Part shown: positions 35,142-47,704 of the stretch, piece after piece
Position numbering within the stretch: position 1 is the stretch's first letter
How the letters are laid out: every line of letters starts with the position of its first letter
Notes under the pieces: model-generated
Told to the model about the DNA's origin: nothing
The model's database searches: none
Seen by the model: only the letters and a program-made list of their open reading frames with translations
Program-made: the position numbers and the translations under genes
Assembly: GCA_003255065.1 (NCBI GenBank)
Contig: QAOA01000580.1
Location: 538,458 to 602,457, forward strand
Length of the DNA: 64,000 nucleotides
Direction of reading: 5' to 3'
From: Cercis canadensis
Taxonomy: Eukaryota; Streptophyta; Magnoliopsida; Fabales; Fabaceae

Positions 35142-37321
35142 CTATTGAGGACCTGCTTCTACACGAATTTCTCCTTGTTCCACTGGGCTGAAACTCACTC
35201 GTTTCTGCCCCCAAAAAAAAAACACATAGCTTAATAAATATGCTTATATTTGTAAAATGATTGTGCAGTTNAAAAAAAAATAAACACATAGCTTAATAAA
35301 TATGCTTATATTTGTAAAATGATTGTGCAGTTTCAGAAAGGAAACAAATTACTAGGAAACTACACATGTCACAGTTTAACTAGATCAACATTGAAATGTT
35401 CTGTTATTCTCGTGGACCAGTGTTTTTGAATATACTCAGTCAAGTCCGTAATTACAAACTATTATTATTATTATATAATAGGTGCCGGGATTAGAAAAGA
35501 ACAATATTTTAANATATAAGTGCCGGGATTAGAAAAGAACAATATTTTAATTCAATGCATAAATCGTGGGAATTGGTAATTTTTCTCTATGGTAGCTCGT
35601 ACGCATGCAAAGTCAACACTTGACACATTCGATTTGGCGGTCCTATTGGACTCAAAAATATAAAAATCATAACATTTTTTTAGGCTTAATTTGAAAACTA
35701 GTACTTTTCCAGCATAAAGGACAAGCACCGACTTTTTCATTAAAGTGTAAGGTGAGAAAATGTTATTCTACTTTAAGATCAATACATGTCATAAGTTTTA
35801 ATAAGAGTTTATAGTGATATTTACAGATTGTTTATTAAAAAAAGATTGCTCGCAGTAAAGTTTAAATCTAAATTTTACAAGTAAAATAATTCGATATTTA
35901 CTAGCTAAACTAAACCCCATTGGCAGCACCTATTCTAATTGCAATGACATGTTGACCCTTAATTTTCTTTGATTATGTGAAAATGAAACTAAGCATACAC
36001 GCGTCCAAGGACAAGATACCAGAAAAAAAAAAAAAGTATAAATGTAGAAGCAGTTAAGTATTATTATACTATTTTATTTTATTCCCTAACTTAGTCTTAA
36101 CATCAGCAAGCTTGTTTTGACATATTTCAAAAAGTTAAAAAGCAATACGAGTACTTAAAATAAACATAAATAACGTCCTTTAAAACTCCATATAGCATCT
36201 ATCTAAGTATAAATTACTTGACCTTAGCTTTCATTATTCTTATTGATGTTTGAAGTTGACACTCAAATTCGGCTTTTTTTTTTTTTTTCCTTTGGTTTAT
36301 TTATTTAGGGGGTCCGAAGGCATCAACTTGGATTCACATTTAATTTCAAACTTCCTTGGTCACTTCGATTAAAAAGAGTAAATTAATAGAGGCCAACCAA
36401 GACAATTTCCACACTACTAATCTGTAGGCATGTCGGTATCAACATGTGCTTTACTTTTATGAAGCAAAATAGTTTATTAGTTGCAGACTTGTTCATGATT
36501 CAAGTTTAAAATTTTATGTGACACTGAGATTTATTTTTGTGTTTAGTTTTTTTATGTCGAATTTTTTTAAAATAGCTATAAATTATTACTTTGAAATGTA
36601 ATATATCTTATCTTTTAGAAAAAGCCACCCGAAACTCACATGCACATTAATAACAACATTTTCAAAGATTTGACAGATAACAAGTCAAAATTGAACAATT
36701 AATTAATGTAATACATACCCTTTGTGCCTTGTGAACCTCCCCTTTGCCACCAAGCTCCTCCTTGGGCTCCACCGTTCCGGCGTTGGCCTCCCCGGCATTG
36801 CCCATATACAAACTTAAAATCTTCTCCGCCACCTCTGATCGATCGTGGCTCTCCTCCATCAACTTGTCGAGTTGGGCCTTGGGCACCCTCATTTTCACTC
36901 TCATGGGCCCATTATCAGGCCCAGGCCTATCAACGCCAATACCCAGGGACGACGGTTTAACGAGGGAAAGGTCAGAAACAGACCTCTTTGAGAGCATCAA
37001 GAACTCGAGCCTATCCTTAGCGTTCATGCCACGTATACCACTGGATCGCACCCTTCTGGTGGGGAGCTTCTCTTCCTCCGGCTGAGGCTGAACCTTGGGC
37101 AACTCCACAAGAAAATAGATTTTCTTGGGCTTCAAATCTTGGTGGGGCTCCAATGGCTTTGCCCGGAGCCCGAAATTCTTAACCGCCTCCGAATCCAAGA
37201 GCACGTGATCCGGGTAGTCCTTAACGACGTCGCTTACTCTCGCTGGAGTCTTGAACTTGAAGGTCTCTCCGTCTATCTTCATCACCTTGGCTTTCCTACT
37301 CCTTCCCACAGCGTTTCCCAT
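35142..37321 (-). CDS. PADRE (DUF4228) family protein, two exons
   Basis: Exon 1 is 37321-36719 (201 codons) and exon 2 is 35204-35142 (20 codons plus TAG). The donor is agg|gtatgt and the acceptor ctgcag-type (ggggcag|aaacga), phase 0; the product has 221 residues. It starts MGNAVGRSRKAKVMKIDGETFKFKTP, the classic opening of the family, with Gly2 available for N-myristoylation. The segment VVKDYPDHVLLDSEAVKNFGL and the KPKKIYFLVELPK strand are the conserved core. The short second exon encodes KRVSFSPVEQGEIRVEAGPQ, matching the usual family ending (KRVxFxPxxEGEI), which supports this model over a read-through end after exon 1. PADRE genes are often induced by pathogens and abiotic stress; the biochemical role is unknown. 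The 1.5-kb intron contains a SINE remnant and two single-N joins. Confidence 0.88.
35212..35333. repeat. Probable assembly duplication around the N at 35271
   Basis: About 50 bases ending ttgtgcagtt just left of the N are repeated just right of it (from about 35282, aacacatagcttaataaata). The near identity and the N between them point to two unmerged contig ends, not a biological tandem. It lies inside the PADRE intron. Confidence 0.75.
35478..35552. repeat. Probable assembly duplication around the N at 35513
   Basis: The stretch gtgccgggattagaaaagaa and the following acaatattttaa occur once on each side of the N, about 33 bases each. Confidence 0.75.
35735..35900 (-). mobile_element. SINE remnant in the PADRE intron (same family as 31.4 and 50.1 kb)
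   Basis: Ordered blocks match the complement of the 50.1-kb copy: taaggtgagaaaatg, atgtcataag, tatagtgatatttacagattg, gattgctcgcagt, tttaaatctaaattttacaag, aataattcgat. Clear target-site duplications were not found, so the ends are approximate. Confidence 0.55.
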
Positions 37322-39142
37322 CTCAGTTTCTTTCTTTTGGTTTGGTTTGGTTTGGTTTGCTAAAGCCTAAAGGTTTGTGATTTGATTTTCTCTCTCTGAA
37401 AAAAGTTGGATGGCATTTAATTATACTGAGGGGGGGATGGTGATGGTAATGGTAAATAAGAACTATAAAGTTGACAAAATCAAAATTGAATTATGGGTCC
37501 CGGCCAGTGTGAAGTGGTGGAAATTTGCTTGAGATTCTATTAAATAATAAAATGATATGGGTGAATAGTAGTGGGAAAGCTTAGATTACATGGTGACAAA
37601 GTGTAATTCGGTGGGGTTCATAAGCAAATATTTAATACTTGTGACCTGTGGGGTAGGCAAGGCCAACCTTGTATGATCGATATAGACTACCCAGTGGCCT
37701 CAAAGATGCTTTTCATATCTCATTCATTTGTCTACTAAGATAAAGTAACAGTATAAAACTAAAAGCAGCTTTTGAGACCAAGCTTGGTGAGTTTTAGCCA
37801 AGTAGGCAACTCTGAGGAAGCTTTTTTACTTTTTAAACAAAATATCTGTCATACCTTACATCACAAATAGATGCTTCAGTTCAATATTGACTCCCACACA
37901 TTCTCACAAAACTTGTTTTCGCTTTTCCTTTTCCTCTTATTTTACCTCTTTTGTTTTGATACGTGTAAATTATTCAAATGAGCTTCTAGTAATAATTCAA
38001 CGTGCCAAATATCATTTTCTTTTTTACCTCTAGATATACAAATTAGCGCTAATGATAGCAACTTCAACTGCTATATTACCTCTCGCATAGCGTGGTTTAT
38101 CATCATCAAATCACAAAACCAAAGTTAGCAATCTGATATGCCCTTATTTTAGTGTATGTTTGGCTCTCTGTTAGGAAACATTAGAATCGTATTTTGAAAG
38201 CAAAGTTCAATGGGTTACTATAGTTTTTCGTTATGAAGGTGACAGAAGCAAATGGAGAATTGCGTAAATGTGATCTAACAAGGCTACACTGCCAAAAGCA
38301 CCTCTTCCTTTTAACTAATCAATCATTCGTGAAGTAACTTTAGCCTAAAAAAATTGACTTATTTCAACAATCAGAGACCCAGTAGGATCACCAAACTTCA
38401 AGAATGGAGGACGATCCCATATTTCAACGACCTTTAACTACCAAATAAGCGCACTTCAACAAAAGCATGAAAATGTGCACCTATCGAACTTCACTAGGGT
38501 ACTTAGGGTAAAGGCCAAAAGACCAACCTCAACCTAACCCTCTAGATTCCTTTTGCTTTCACTTGTGGTCAACATTATGTTTGTACATCTAATTTAAGAA
38601 GTGAATAGAATATTTGAGCTCTAAAATAAATTATTTTTCAGTCTATCTAATAGGGGTTCTTATTAAATTTAGTCCTAGTTGTGTGGTGTAAGTGTAAATT
38701 ATGTGTATAATTGTAGAAAAAATTACATTTACATGTCCTAGAGTTTAATGAAATCACATAGAATTCTTTTATTGTTTCAAAAATTACACGGCCATTTTTT
38801 ACTTTATAATTCAGAATAACAAATATCTCTGATCTTATTTCAGAAGTTACATACAACTTTCTTTTATTTTGCTTCAATTGTATAAAATGAAACTCTTCTT
38901 TAATTAAATTATATATGAAGAGATATCTCTGTAATTTTTATAAATAAAACGATGTTTCTATAATTTTATCAAACATCAAGTAAAGTTTGAGTGTTGAATG
39001 TTGAACAGTTTGGAAAGGAGGAAGAAGCATGAAGTGAAGATGACCTAAATCTCAATAAAAGTCTTCACACTCTTAACCGTTAATTTTGTATTATATTTAG
39101 GAGGTGTTTAATAAACGGATTCTTTTTAATTTCTTGAGAATC

Positions 39143-39470
39143 ATATTTCTTAAAAATGACCAAAATTAATGGGGAGACAAATGAGTTTAAACTTAGAAGT
39201 CTCCCAAAATAAAATATAGTAAGTGATTAATTTATTTTTGTTTGAACTTTGAATGCGTTAGTAAGCTTATTTTCTTCAGTTCAGTGAGACAGCCATTAAT
39301 AATTAGGTNATTTCCTAGAAATGACCAAAATTAATGGGGAGACAAATGAGTTCAAACTTAGAAGTCTCCCAAAATAAAATATAGTAAGTGATTAATTTTT
39401 TTTGTTTGAACTTTGAATGCGTTAGTAAGCTTATTTTCTTCAGTTCAGTGAGACAGCCATTAATAATTAC
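39143..39470. repeat. Probable assembly duplication (about 165 bp) around the N at 39309
   Basis: The segment from aaatgaccaaaattaatggg to cagccattaataatta lies left of the N (from about 39155) and again right of it (39319 onward), with only a few differences. The second copy runs on into new sequence, as expected when two overlapping contigs are placed end to end. Confidence 0.75.
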
Positions 39471-40194
39471 GTCAATGCTTATAACTTTTACTTTGGTTTT
39501 TCTTTTTTTGAGGTAGCAACTATCAATATTTAATATTTATATTTTGCTTAACAATCAATAGCTTTCGCTGCCTCCAGCCGCCAAACGACCTTGTTGTTCA
39601 TGACCGTTACGTATCATAATTTACAAGGTTGTCTTGGTCCAATGGTTAGACGCAGCTTCCTTTCTTATCCATATTAATTATCCATTCCAAGTTGCATCTT
39701 GCATGCAGGATCTCTCTCTAAAAACACAGCACCAATTATTGATCTCCTTTTTACTAAGTTTTAATTCTTACCCAAAAATGGTTTACTATTTTGAATTATG
39801 ATGTGAACGACCCTTTAAGATTAAGAGTAACTTCTTTTGGGCATGACCCCAAGACTCATTCACATTTCACACACTGCTTAACGCTTTAAGCATTTCTCAA
39901 GTTTCTTTTTTTGTCTCCCTAACTTTCCAAGACCGCTATTTGAATTTGAACAGTCTTTAAGCACCCTCGTTTAACTTTAGGCTTGTGATAGTATATATGA
40001 AACCGTAATTATTCTAATTTTTGAACGAGATTAGTCTCATATCCAATTAAATAAAATGAGAATACTCGTAGTATGAACTTAAAAAATAGCATATATGGAA
40101 CCTATGGTCATAATTCGACTTAATATTTTAGTAAACACTAGTTCGATTGAGTTAGAAGACTCAAAACGAAAAAATATTGCTAACTTAAGATGCC

Positions 40195-40475
40195 TTATTA
40201 ATAAATAAGTTAAATTCATTTTTTGTCTTTAAATTATTTATCAAATGTCATTTTAGTTATTGATTTATTTTTTGTATCACTTTAGTCCTTAAATAATCAC
40301 TTTGTGCATCAAATCAATCTTTTAATTTATTATTTTTTGTACTATAGAAAACTAATTTGGCAGGTAATGTGATTATTCGATGATTAAAATGATACAAAAA
40401 AATAAATCAAAGACTAAAGTGATATTTAAAAAATAATTCAAAGACGAAAAATATATTTTATTGTTAATAAATTTT
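40195..40475. mobile_element. Fold-back MITE, copy 1 of a two-copy family
   Basis: Left arm: tttgtctttaaattatt, caaatgtcattttag, ttgatttattttttgtatca. Right arm: the inverted equivalents tgatacaaaaaaataaatca, taaagtgatattt, aataattcaaagacgaaaaa. The arms are about 110 bases, meeting near 40340. The same element recurs at 42.6 kb. Confidence 0.65.
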
Positions 40476-41613
40476 CACACACTTTAATTTAAGTTATTGA
40501 GTGAGAAATTTGAACTTCTCAACATGTGAATTAATTAAACCAAATTTTAAAATTTGTGATTGGAAGCCATAGCCGGCCCAATCTGATTAAAATTTTGACA
40601 GTCCTCCATCATATGGAAAATAATAATTAATTTGGTGGAAAATTTCCACCATAAACTCTAGATTAATATGTGGGTCAAGGAGAAGAGCATGCATTTCACG
40701 AACTCTTGTTATTCATTCTATTTCTCCATATTTCAAGTCATCTATAGAAAACATATATAAAACGGAATCCAAGTTCCGTCTTGCACCACCATGGTACGTG
40801 TCATTTGAAACTTAAACTAATTATCGGCTAATGAATCATGGTATCATGTCATGTGTCTGTTACTAGAAGATTGGCACAAGAAGAATATATATGACTAAAA
40901 GGAATAATATATCAGAGTCAAAAACAAAAAGAAAAGAAAATAGCACAATTTCGAATGCCCAGTTCCCACATAGCGAAGCCAGAGGTTTTCATGGAACGTA
41001 TAATGCACGTAAATTATATCTTTTTTTGGATTAAATTCTTGGTTATTTGCCCAAATCATATGCATTGCTATAATGTAGATAAAATACAATAACATATAGA
41101 AGAAAGAAGATTCCTTGTAACTTTAAAAATAAATAAATATATTCCATCAAAAAAAAATATAGAGGGTAGAATTAATGTACAATTATAAAAGATGAATGGA
41201 TAATATTATATTTATTCAAAAATTTTAAAGTGTTCGCATGATTAGTTTACATACAAAATATATAACCAATATGAAATTTTTTGTGAACTTTTTTTTTTAT
41301 AAAACAAACAAAAGAATTGTTTTTTTAAGAAATCATTTCTAATGAAATAACAATAAAAAAAAAAAATTATTTTCCGTCAAACTGCCCCTAACTTCAAAAG
41401 GAAATATAGAAGATACAATGTACAATTATAAAAAGATGAATGGATCTAAGTTTCAGCTCGAGTCTGATTTAATTTAATTAGCTAAAGAAGCCAAGTACAA
41501 CTTGTTTTCATTCCTAATTGCATGCTTTTGCTGAAAACTCTTTCTCATCCCACCAGAAAGAAAAGCTATAAAACCCGTGAGTGATTTGGATAGTTTATAA
41601 AAGATCATAGTTA

Positions 41614-41988
41614 AAGGGTGTTTATTAAGCTACACTATTTTATAGAGGGTGTGTAGCGCTACCCATCCTTTTAATTGGAAGACTTTTTTGTGGGATCCAG
41701 AGGTTGAATTTGGTGTTATTGTGAATATCTTAAAAAATTGAATTACCTATTATGTAACAAATATACAGTTCTTTACAAAATGCAAGAACAACACGATATA
41801 AAAAAGTGTATCAAACAAAAAATTCAACTTTTGTCAAAAAAAAATTGATACGTTTTTTTATATTATGACATTCTTGCATTTTGTAAAGAATTGCATGTTC
41901 TGTTACATATTAGGTGATTCAATTTTTTAAGATATTCGCAACGACATCAAAATCACTCAAGTACCAAATGTAGCTTAACAAACACCTA
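41614..41988. mobile_element. Long fold-back MITE, nearly palindromic
   Basis: The ends read gggtgtttattaagctaca and, on the complement of the far end, aggtgtttgttaagctaca. Inner pairs include gaatatcttaaaaaattgaa with ttcaattttttaagatattc, and tctttacaaaatgcaagaa with ttcttgcattttgtaaaga. Arms are about 170 bases, so a transcript would form a very long hairpin. A partial copy sits at 29.7 kb. No clear target-site duplication was found. Confidence 0.75.
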
Positions 41989-42235
41989 AATTAAAACTTT
42001 GGTGTTGTTATATATTTAAAATTAAAAAAAAAAAAAAAACTGTGTAGACCTCCAGAAAAAAGGTTTAGCCGACAGCCCATTGGGTCCCCAAAGTTAAGAT
42101 TTTGAAAGATTTTAAGCAGATTCATAAAGCCCAACAAGAAAACAAAAAATAAAAAATCTTGGCCATCGCCCAATAACAAAATGACAAATATAAGCCTATA
42201 CGTTATTATATTAATCTCATTCCAAATGCAATCTT

Positions 42236-42408
42236 AGGGCTTAGTGGTGGGAGAGAAGAGGGTCTGTATTGCACTATGTAGCACTACTTTTTGGATACTC
42301 AAGTTCAAAAGCCTGCAACTAACTCCTCCTCCTTAGATAGTTATACGAGTAGGCTTTGAGGAAGCCTCCCAAAGGGCAGAGGCTTGTCTTGTACTTAAAA
42401 AAAAAAAA
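42236..42408 (+). mobile_element. SINE-like element with poly-A tail
   Basis: gggcttagtggtgggag resembles box A, caagttcaaaagcctg about 70 bases on resembles box B, and the element ends cttgtactt followed by 14 A. Size and layout fit a tRNA-derived SINE. No target-site duplication was found. Confidence 0.45.
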
Positions 42409-42631
42409 AAATCATATATAACAGAACATATCAAAGAAAAGGAGCAAACAAGCGAGTGACTTATTTATTTGATCAAATAACATCTAGAAGAAGATTACTT
42501 AATTAACTTAAAATAGATGGCCGACTAGGTGACATTATTATGAATGAAGCCGCACATGCATATGCTTCCCAAATTTGCATCCTTAGCGTACAAAAGGTTT
42601 TGCCTCACAAAGCATAACGTGTATCTTGGGT

Positions 42632-42892
42632 AAAATATATTTGTCATCTTTGAATTATTTTTAAAATGTTACTTTAGTGATTAATTTATTTTTTATGTCA
42701 CTTTAATTATTGAATAATCATATTACTCATCAAATTAATCATCCACAACACAAAAATAATCACTTAAAATGATTGATTTGTTGAGCTGAATGATTATTTA
42801 AAGATTAAAATGACACAAAAAATAAATCAATGATTAAAGTGACATTTGATAAATTATTTAGAGACGAAAAATATATTTAACACTAATAAATT
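42632..42892. mobile_element. Fold-back MITE, copy 2 of the family at 40.2 kb
   Basis: Same ordered blocks as copy 1 (ttgaattatttttaaaatgt, ttactttagtgattaattta on the left; tgacacaaaaaataaatcaa, aattatttagagacgaaaaa on the right). It lies in the same orientation and is also palindromic. Confidence 0.65.
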
Positions 42893-45800
42893 TAAAATAA
42901 TTACACACCTTAAAAAAATGATCAAATTAATCAGCTATAGTTGTCACGTACCATAGAGCAGATGAGAATACAAGTGTGTTCATGCATAGAGAATGCATTC
43001 CATGAAGTTTTCTGTTTGAATATTCACATCAATATACTCTGTCTTCTATTTTTATTTTTCGCTGGTTTATCTTTTGTTCCAACTACGTAATATTATACAT
43101 ATCTGACTGTTTGTTGGTCCGAGAAATTTAAATGATAAACCAAACCGAACTATGACTCTCTGTGTTGAGCCGTTTTCTTCAGGGTTGGACCATTAATCTC
43201 CATTCAGCAGACAATATGCAACGAAAAGAAAAATCTGAAATAGCTCGAAATCAAAAGGTTCCATTCTAACTTCTACTATAGAACCTGCCAAGGTAATATA
43301 TGCAAATTGAATGGTAGTTGCCCCAACGTGTGCTTACGAGAAAAACAAGTATTCATATGAAAGATACTTCTACCAGAAAATCCCACACCATGTGGTGTGC
43401 CTTGATCAAGCTATATTGCTATATGTAAAATGTGTTATATAGCAAAGAAATTAATCATTCCTGCAGAAAAAGGTAACCTGAGAAATCTATGGATTTGACA
43501 TCTTAATTAAAAAGCGACCGTTGATTTAACAATGACGAACTAATTTATATAGTAATTAGTGATAGTATAGAAAGCAGATCTAGTTAGATCAGAACGTGAT
43601 CTTTCGTTTTTAATTAGACCAAAAAGGTTGAGTGAAGTGTACCGTAATGAGGGCTCAGTCCACCAAGTTACATGTTGGTGAATTGGTGGTTCTACTGGTA
43701 GAAGTTTTTGTCACTTGTCCTATATGCATTCCGCAATTTGACTTTATGCATCCCTTGTTACTCTACCAATAGATCTATTGCTTGAAAATAAATGTTGTCT
43801 ATTTAAGTTAATGATATTGATGCTTGTGTTAAATAAAATTGTTTGAATTGTTTGTTCCACAAATGTCAATATTCATCCTGGTTTTCCCCTAGGATTTCAC
43901 ATATCTACAAGAGATCTCACATTATGAGGATATAGCCAGCTCAAATCATAATTAAACCATAATCACCTTTTGCATGATGTGGCTATGCTTGCAAACATTG
44001 TCAAGCGAACCCATGTTTAGATTAAGAAATATCAGGTAAGCATGCAACTCTCGGTGAATTTTTATCTAGTTGCAATAGTAGCCTAAAACCACACAAAGAA
44101 AATAACCTTTATGCAAGCTCGGCATATCCCAGATGATTGAGTTGGATTGAGATTTGGGTAGAAGTTTTAGGACCAAGCTCTACTTTGCTTTCCAATGTAC
44201 CAAGAGAAAAGGAAAGCATTTCTTTGGCTGAAAACTAACTATATACACTTAATTTTATTTAATACCCAAATTTTTTCTCTTCGTCTAATTGCAAAATTTT
44301 AAATACCAAAGGAAAACAAAGTGAGAATAAAAAGACAGAGAACAGAAAGAAAGAATGAAGAATAGGATAAGGAGAGGTAGCAAGATGGATAAGGGGACTG
44401 TAATGTGGGTGGGTTAAAGGAAGCATTTTACTGACTTTTCATGGAATTTTCACTTGTTCTCTCTGGTCTCTCTCCACATGATGTCTGACTAGATCTATAA
44501 TGAAAACAAGTATACAGAAAATAAATCAAACCCTTCTAATACATATATATCATCACATATATCCGCAGCATATTGAATGGCAGTTGCCCTAACATGTGCT
44601 TATATATTTGAAAGGATAACTATGAAAGATACTTGTACCAGAAACCCAACAGTGTTATGGCTTGGTCATGTTATATATAGCTACACAAATGTGTTCCGGA
44701 GCACGTACTTTTCTGAAAAATGAGTTGCACGGAAGAAGAGAAACCAAAGAAATTTATGATTCTGATATCATAATCAAGAGTCAACATTCATTTTAAAAGT
44801 GATGGTTTTAACTCTTTGGCTTTATTTTATGATTAGCATTCATCTATTAAGTTGCTTTTTTACCAAGGGAACACAGAAGGTTGAGTGCAGTTGTTGGTGG
44901 TTTTTGTATCAGATAAAAGTTTGTGTCAATATTAGATTTTGCACTAAATGCATTTACTGCTATTTGAATTCAAGCATATCCCTTGTAATTACTCTTAGCA
45001 GAAGACATATAACGATTGCCGGAAAATACTATTAAGCGTTTGATTCCTTAATTTTCCTTTCTAACAATTTAGATTATGTTAAATCAGTAAAGTTGTTTAG
45101 ATTATCTTCTGCAAATACTCATAGTCCCTAGGACTTCAAATATCTGCAAGGGAGCTAACGTAACCGAAACATGTTGTGAATTAAACTCATAAATATGATC
45201 ATCTGTTTGTCTTTCAGAATCCAATAACCACACAACATCTATGACTAACCCCAAAAGATTAATTAATCACGCTCACATTGGAGTACCTAACAACCACCAC
45301 TCAAAACTTACAGGTAATATTTGGTTGGAAATTGCAACAACTCGTGAATCTATCTACTTTAATACATTTAGTGCAACAAACGATTCACTTAATTTGACTT
45401 CTTTTGCTAAAGTAGCCATTCATATAATCAGGACTAACTTTCAGAAACAAGAACCACATATTTAGGACTTCTGGCTTCTGCCCAAAAAAGCACTTCCTTT
45501 AGCCATTAATTACAACTAACATTAAGGGTGCGTGGTGGTGAAAAAAGGGAAAGGAATAAAATAGAGAGGGCAGTGAAAATAGTGCGGTTTTGATTTTTTA
45601 CTCCTTGATAATTTTCAACCACCCTTCATTTTTCCTATATCAAGCAAGTGCAAAATGATACGCTCTAATTCTAAACTTTAATTCCTTGTCATTTGCCATA
45701 TACATGAATATGAGACCTAGAATCATGAAATAACATCTCTGATAATGCCTTCAATATTCGCTAACAAAATGCTGTGCTGGGCGGTAATGATAAAATTCTT

Positions 45801-45903
45801 CAGCCAAACACTAAGCTTGCAATTACATATATTTGGCTCATTATGGAGATGGTTGAGCTCTCTAATTAGAAATAATAATATACACATACAAATATCATAC
45901 TAA

Positions 45904-46940
45904 TTATCTAAACAGAACGAGGGTAGGAGCTGATTCACTATCCATGTCCCTTATCTTGGTGGATTCGGAGTTTGATTTTGTTTTCTTTTCCACGATAGGA
46001 GAAGGGAAAGCAATGGTGAGGTCTAGGTTCAATTGGGAAGAATTCATTGTTTCTTCTTCGAGACCGCTCTCGGTGTCCGAAACCCTATCATTAGCATATT
46101 TCGAGGGTTTATGCTCTTTGTTCTTCATGGAAACAGATGATGATGCGCCTGCAGAAACATGAGGACGAGGAAAGCTTTGGTGTAGCTTATGGTTATTTGG
46201 ATCAATTCCCATCTTTATTAGCTTTCTGCGGATGTGAGAGTTCCAATAGTTTTTCACCTCATTATCTGTACGGCCCGGCAACCTTCCAGCTATTAGTGAC
46301 CACCTGACATATTTCCCATTAAAGTTGATTAGGAAATTTGCCGATCATATGTGTATTTATGTAGAAGAGAAAAAGAAATTGAAAGAGAGCAAAGTTAATT
46401 ACCGGTTGCCAAGAAGGGCATGAAGTTTGATGATGAGCTCTTCTTCATCTTGGGCAAAGTTTCCACGTTTGATGTCTGGTCTTAGATAGTTTATCCATCT
46501 CAGCCTACAACTTTTGCCACACCTGTGCAACCCTGAGTACCCACATGAAATTGGTTAGTGTTTTCGTTTTGGTAAAAGGGATTTACAAGTTTGAACTAAT
46601 TAAGAGTAAACTATCTGAAACACTCGTCAATAATCCACAACTAGAGTGATGAAATTGGCTAGTGTTAGGGTCAATAAGGAGAAAGAAAATTAATAAGTAG
46701 TGAATTTTGATCAATTGGTTGACTCAAGTGACAAGGGAGTTATATAAAAATCCTATGAAACCAAGGAAAGGAAATTGTGTTAGTTTTGAGTGCATTATGC
46801 AATCACAAACCTGCAGCCTTGGGGAGGGAACGCCAACATCCTTCACCATGAGTTCGAATGTAATCAACGAGCTTTTGATCTTCTTGCTTGGACCATGCAC
46901 CCTTGTTGGTGCCTTCTTTGTCACAGCAAGGTTTTCTCAT
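45904..46940 (-). CDS. R2R3-MYB repressor, subgroup 4, FaMYB1/MYBC2 type (three exons)
   Basis: Exons: 46940-46811, 46532-46403 and 46303-45904, all GT-AG, in phase; 219 residues. The R2 repeat carries Trp16, Trp36 and Trp56; R3 has Phe69, Trp88 and Trp107. The R3 helix holds the bHLH-binding signature EL-x2-K-x3-L-x6-L-x3-R at residues 75-94, with every position met. Downstream lie the C1-like motif [13 protein letters not shown] (115-127), an EAR-type repression motif LNLDL (178-182) and a C-terminal TLVLFR (214-219), close to the C5 motif TLLLFR. Known role of this class (strawberry FaMYB1, grape MYBC2-L1, poplar MYB182): repressors of anthocyanin and proanthocyanidin genes through MYB-bHLH-WD40 complexes. 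The N-terminus [20 protein letters not shown] also fits this class. The role in this species is inferred from motifs. The intron positions in the MYB domain are the usual two. Confidence 0.93.
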
Positions 46941-47567
46941 TATGTGGTTAATTTCTCTCCACTCTGTGTGGTTGCTTGTGGCAAACAGAATAAAGAAAAC
47001 AATGGGGTAAGAGAGAAAGGAAGAGAGGAAGCCCTAGAGAAAAGCACAAGATGGGGTAGATATATGGTTGTGAAGGAGTAGGAGAATTGGTTGACTTGGA
47101 CCGGTGGTTTTGGCTGTGTAGGTGCAGGTGGGTCACAGAGTTGTGTACAGTTTTTTTTTATAGGATAAGATGCCTTGGTGTATGAAATTCTCTTGCTTAC
47201 TGTTAAGTAAATGTCACTTTCAACTTTCAAGGGCCAACAGCACTTTGGACTATTGAGCAATGGTCACTGGTCAGTTTTCGTGGATGAGGATTCAGAACTG
47301 GTGTCTCTTTCTGGAGTGAAATAACAGATTTTCTAAGAGAGGGAATGCTCGAAATTTTAGAGGAAAAGAAAAGAAAAGAAAAGGTGAGAATATAAATTCG
47401 TCTAATTAGAAGACAGGCTTTTGCATGAAAGTTAGGTACTTTCAGCATATAATGGATGAATGATGAGCACAAGAGACGTTGTCGGTAGTAACTAGTATGA
47501 GTTTATGTTCAGGACGAAGCAAAGCAACGTACGTACAAATGACGTACATTCGAAAAATATGGTTAGG

Positions 47568-47704
47568 TTGTAAAGGTAACTTACTGTAAAGAGTAATGTT
47601 TGTTTTTTCCGTGTATATATATATTATAATATCTGNTTGTAAAGGTAACTTAATGTAAAGAGTAATGTTTGTTTTTTCCGTGTATATATATATTATAATA
47701 TCTG
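47568..47704. repeat. Probable assembly duplication around the N at 47636
   Basis: About 66 bases (starting ttgtaaaggtaactta and ending attataatatctg) occur on both sides of the single N and differ at one position. Confidence 0.78.

Larger units (their letters stand above)
37322..45903. other. 8.6-kb gene-free, repeat-rich intergenic region
   Basis: No coding gene recognised on either strand. It contains the PADRE promoter (left end), a false-looking duplication at the N at 39309, three fold-back MITEs, a SINE-like element near 42.3 kb (separate entries) and otherwise AT-rich unique-looking DNA. Confidence 0.5.

Noticed and set aside
39629-39665. tRNA-like head (ggtccaatggttagacgc)
   Set aside because: A box-A-like phrase is present, but no box B or acceptor pairing follows within tRNA distance.
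44799-45465. Open frames of 74-78 aa in the intergenic region left of the MYB gene
   Set aside because: Composition is that of AT-rich intergenic DNA; no domain, signal or splice pattern supports a gene.
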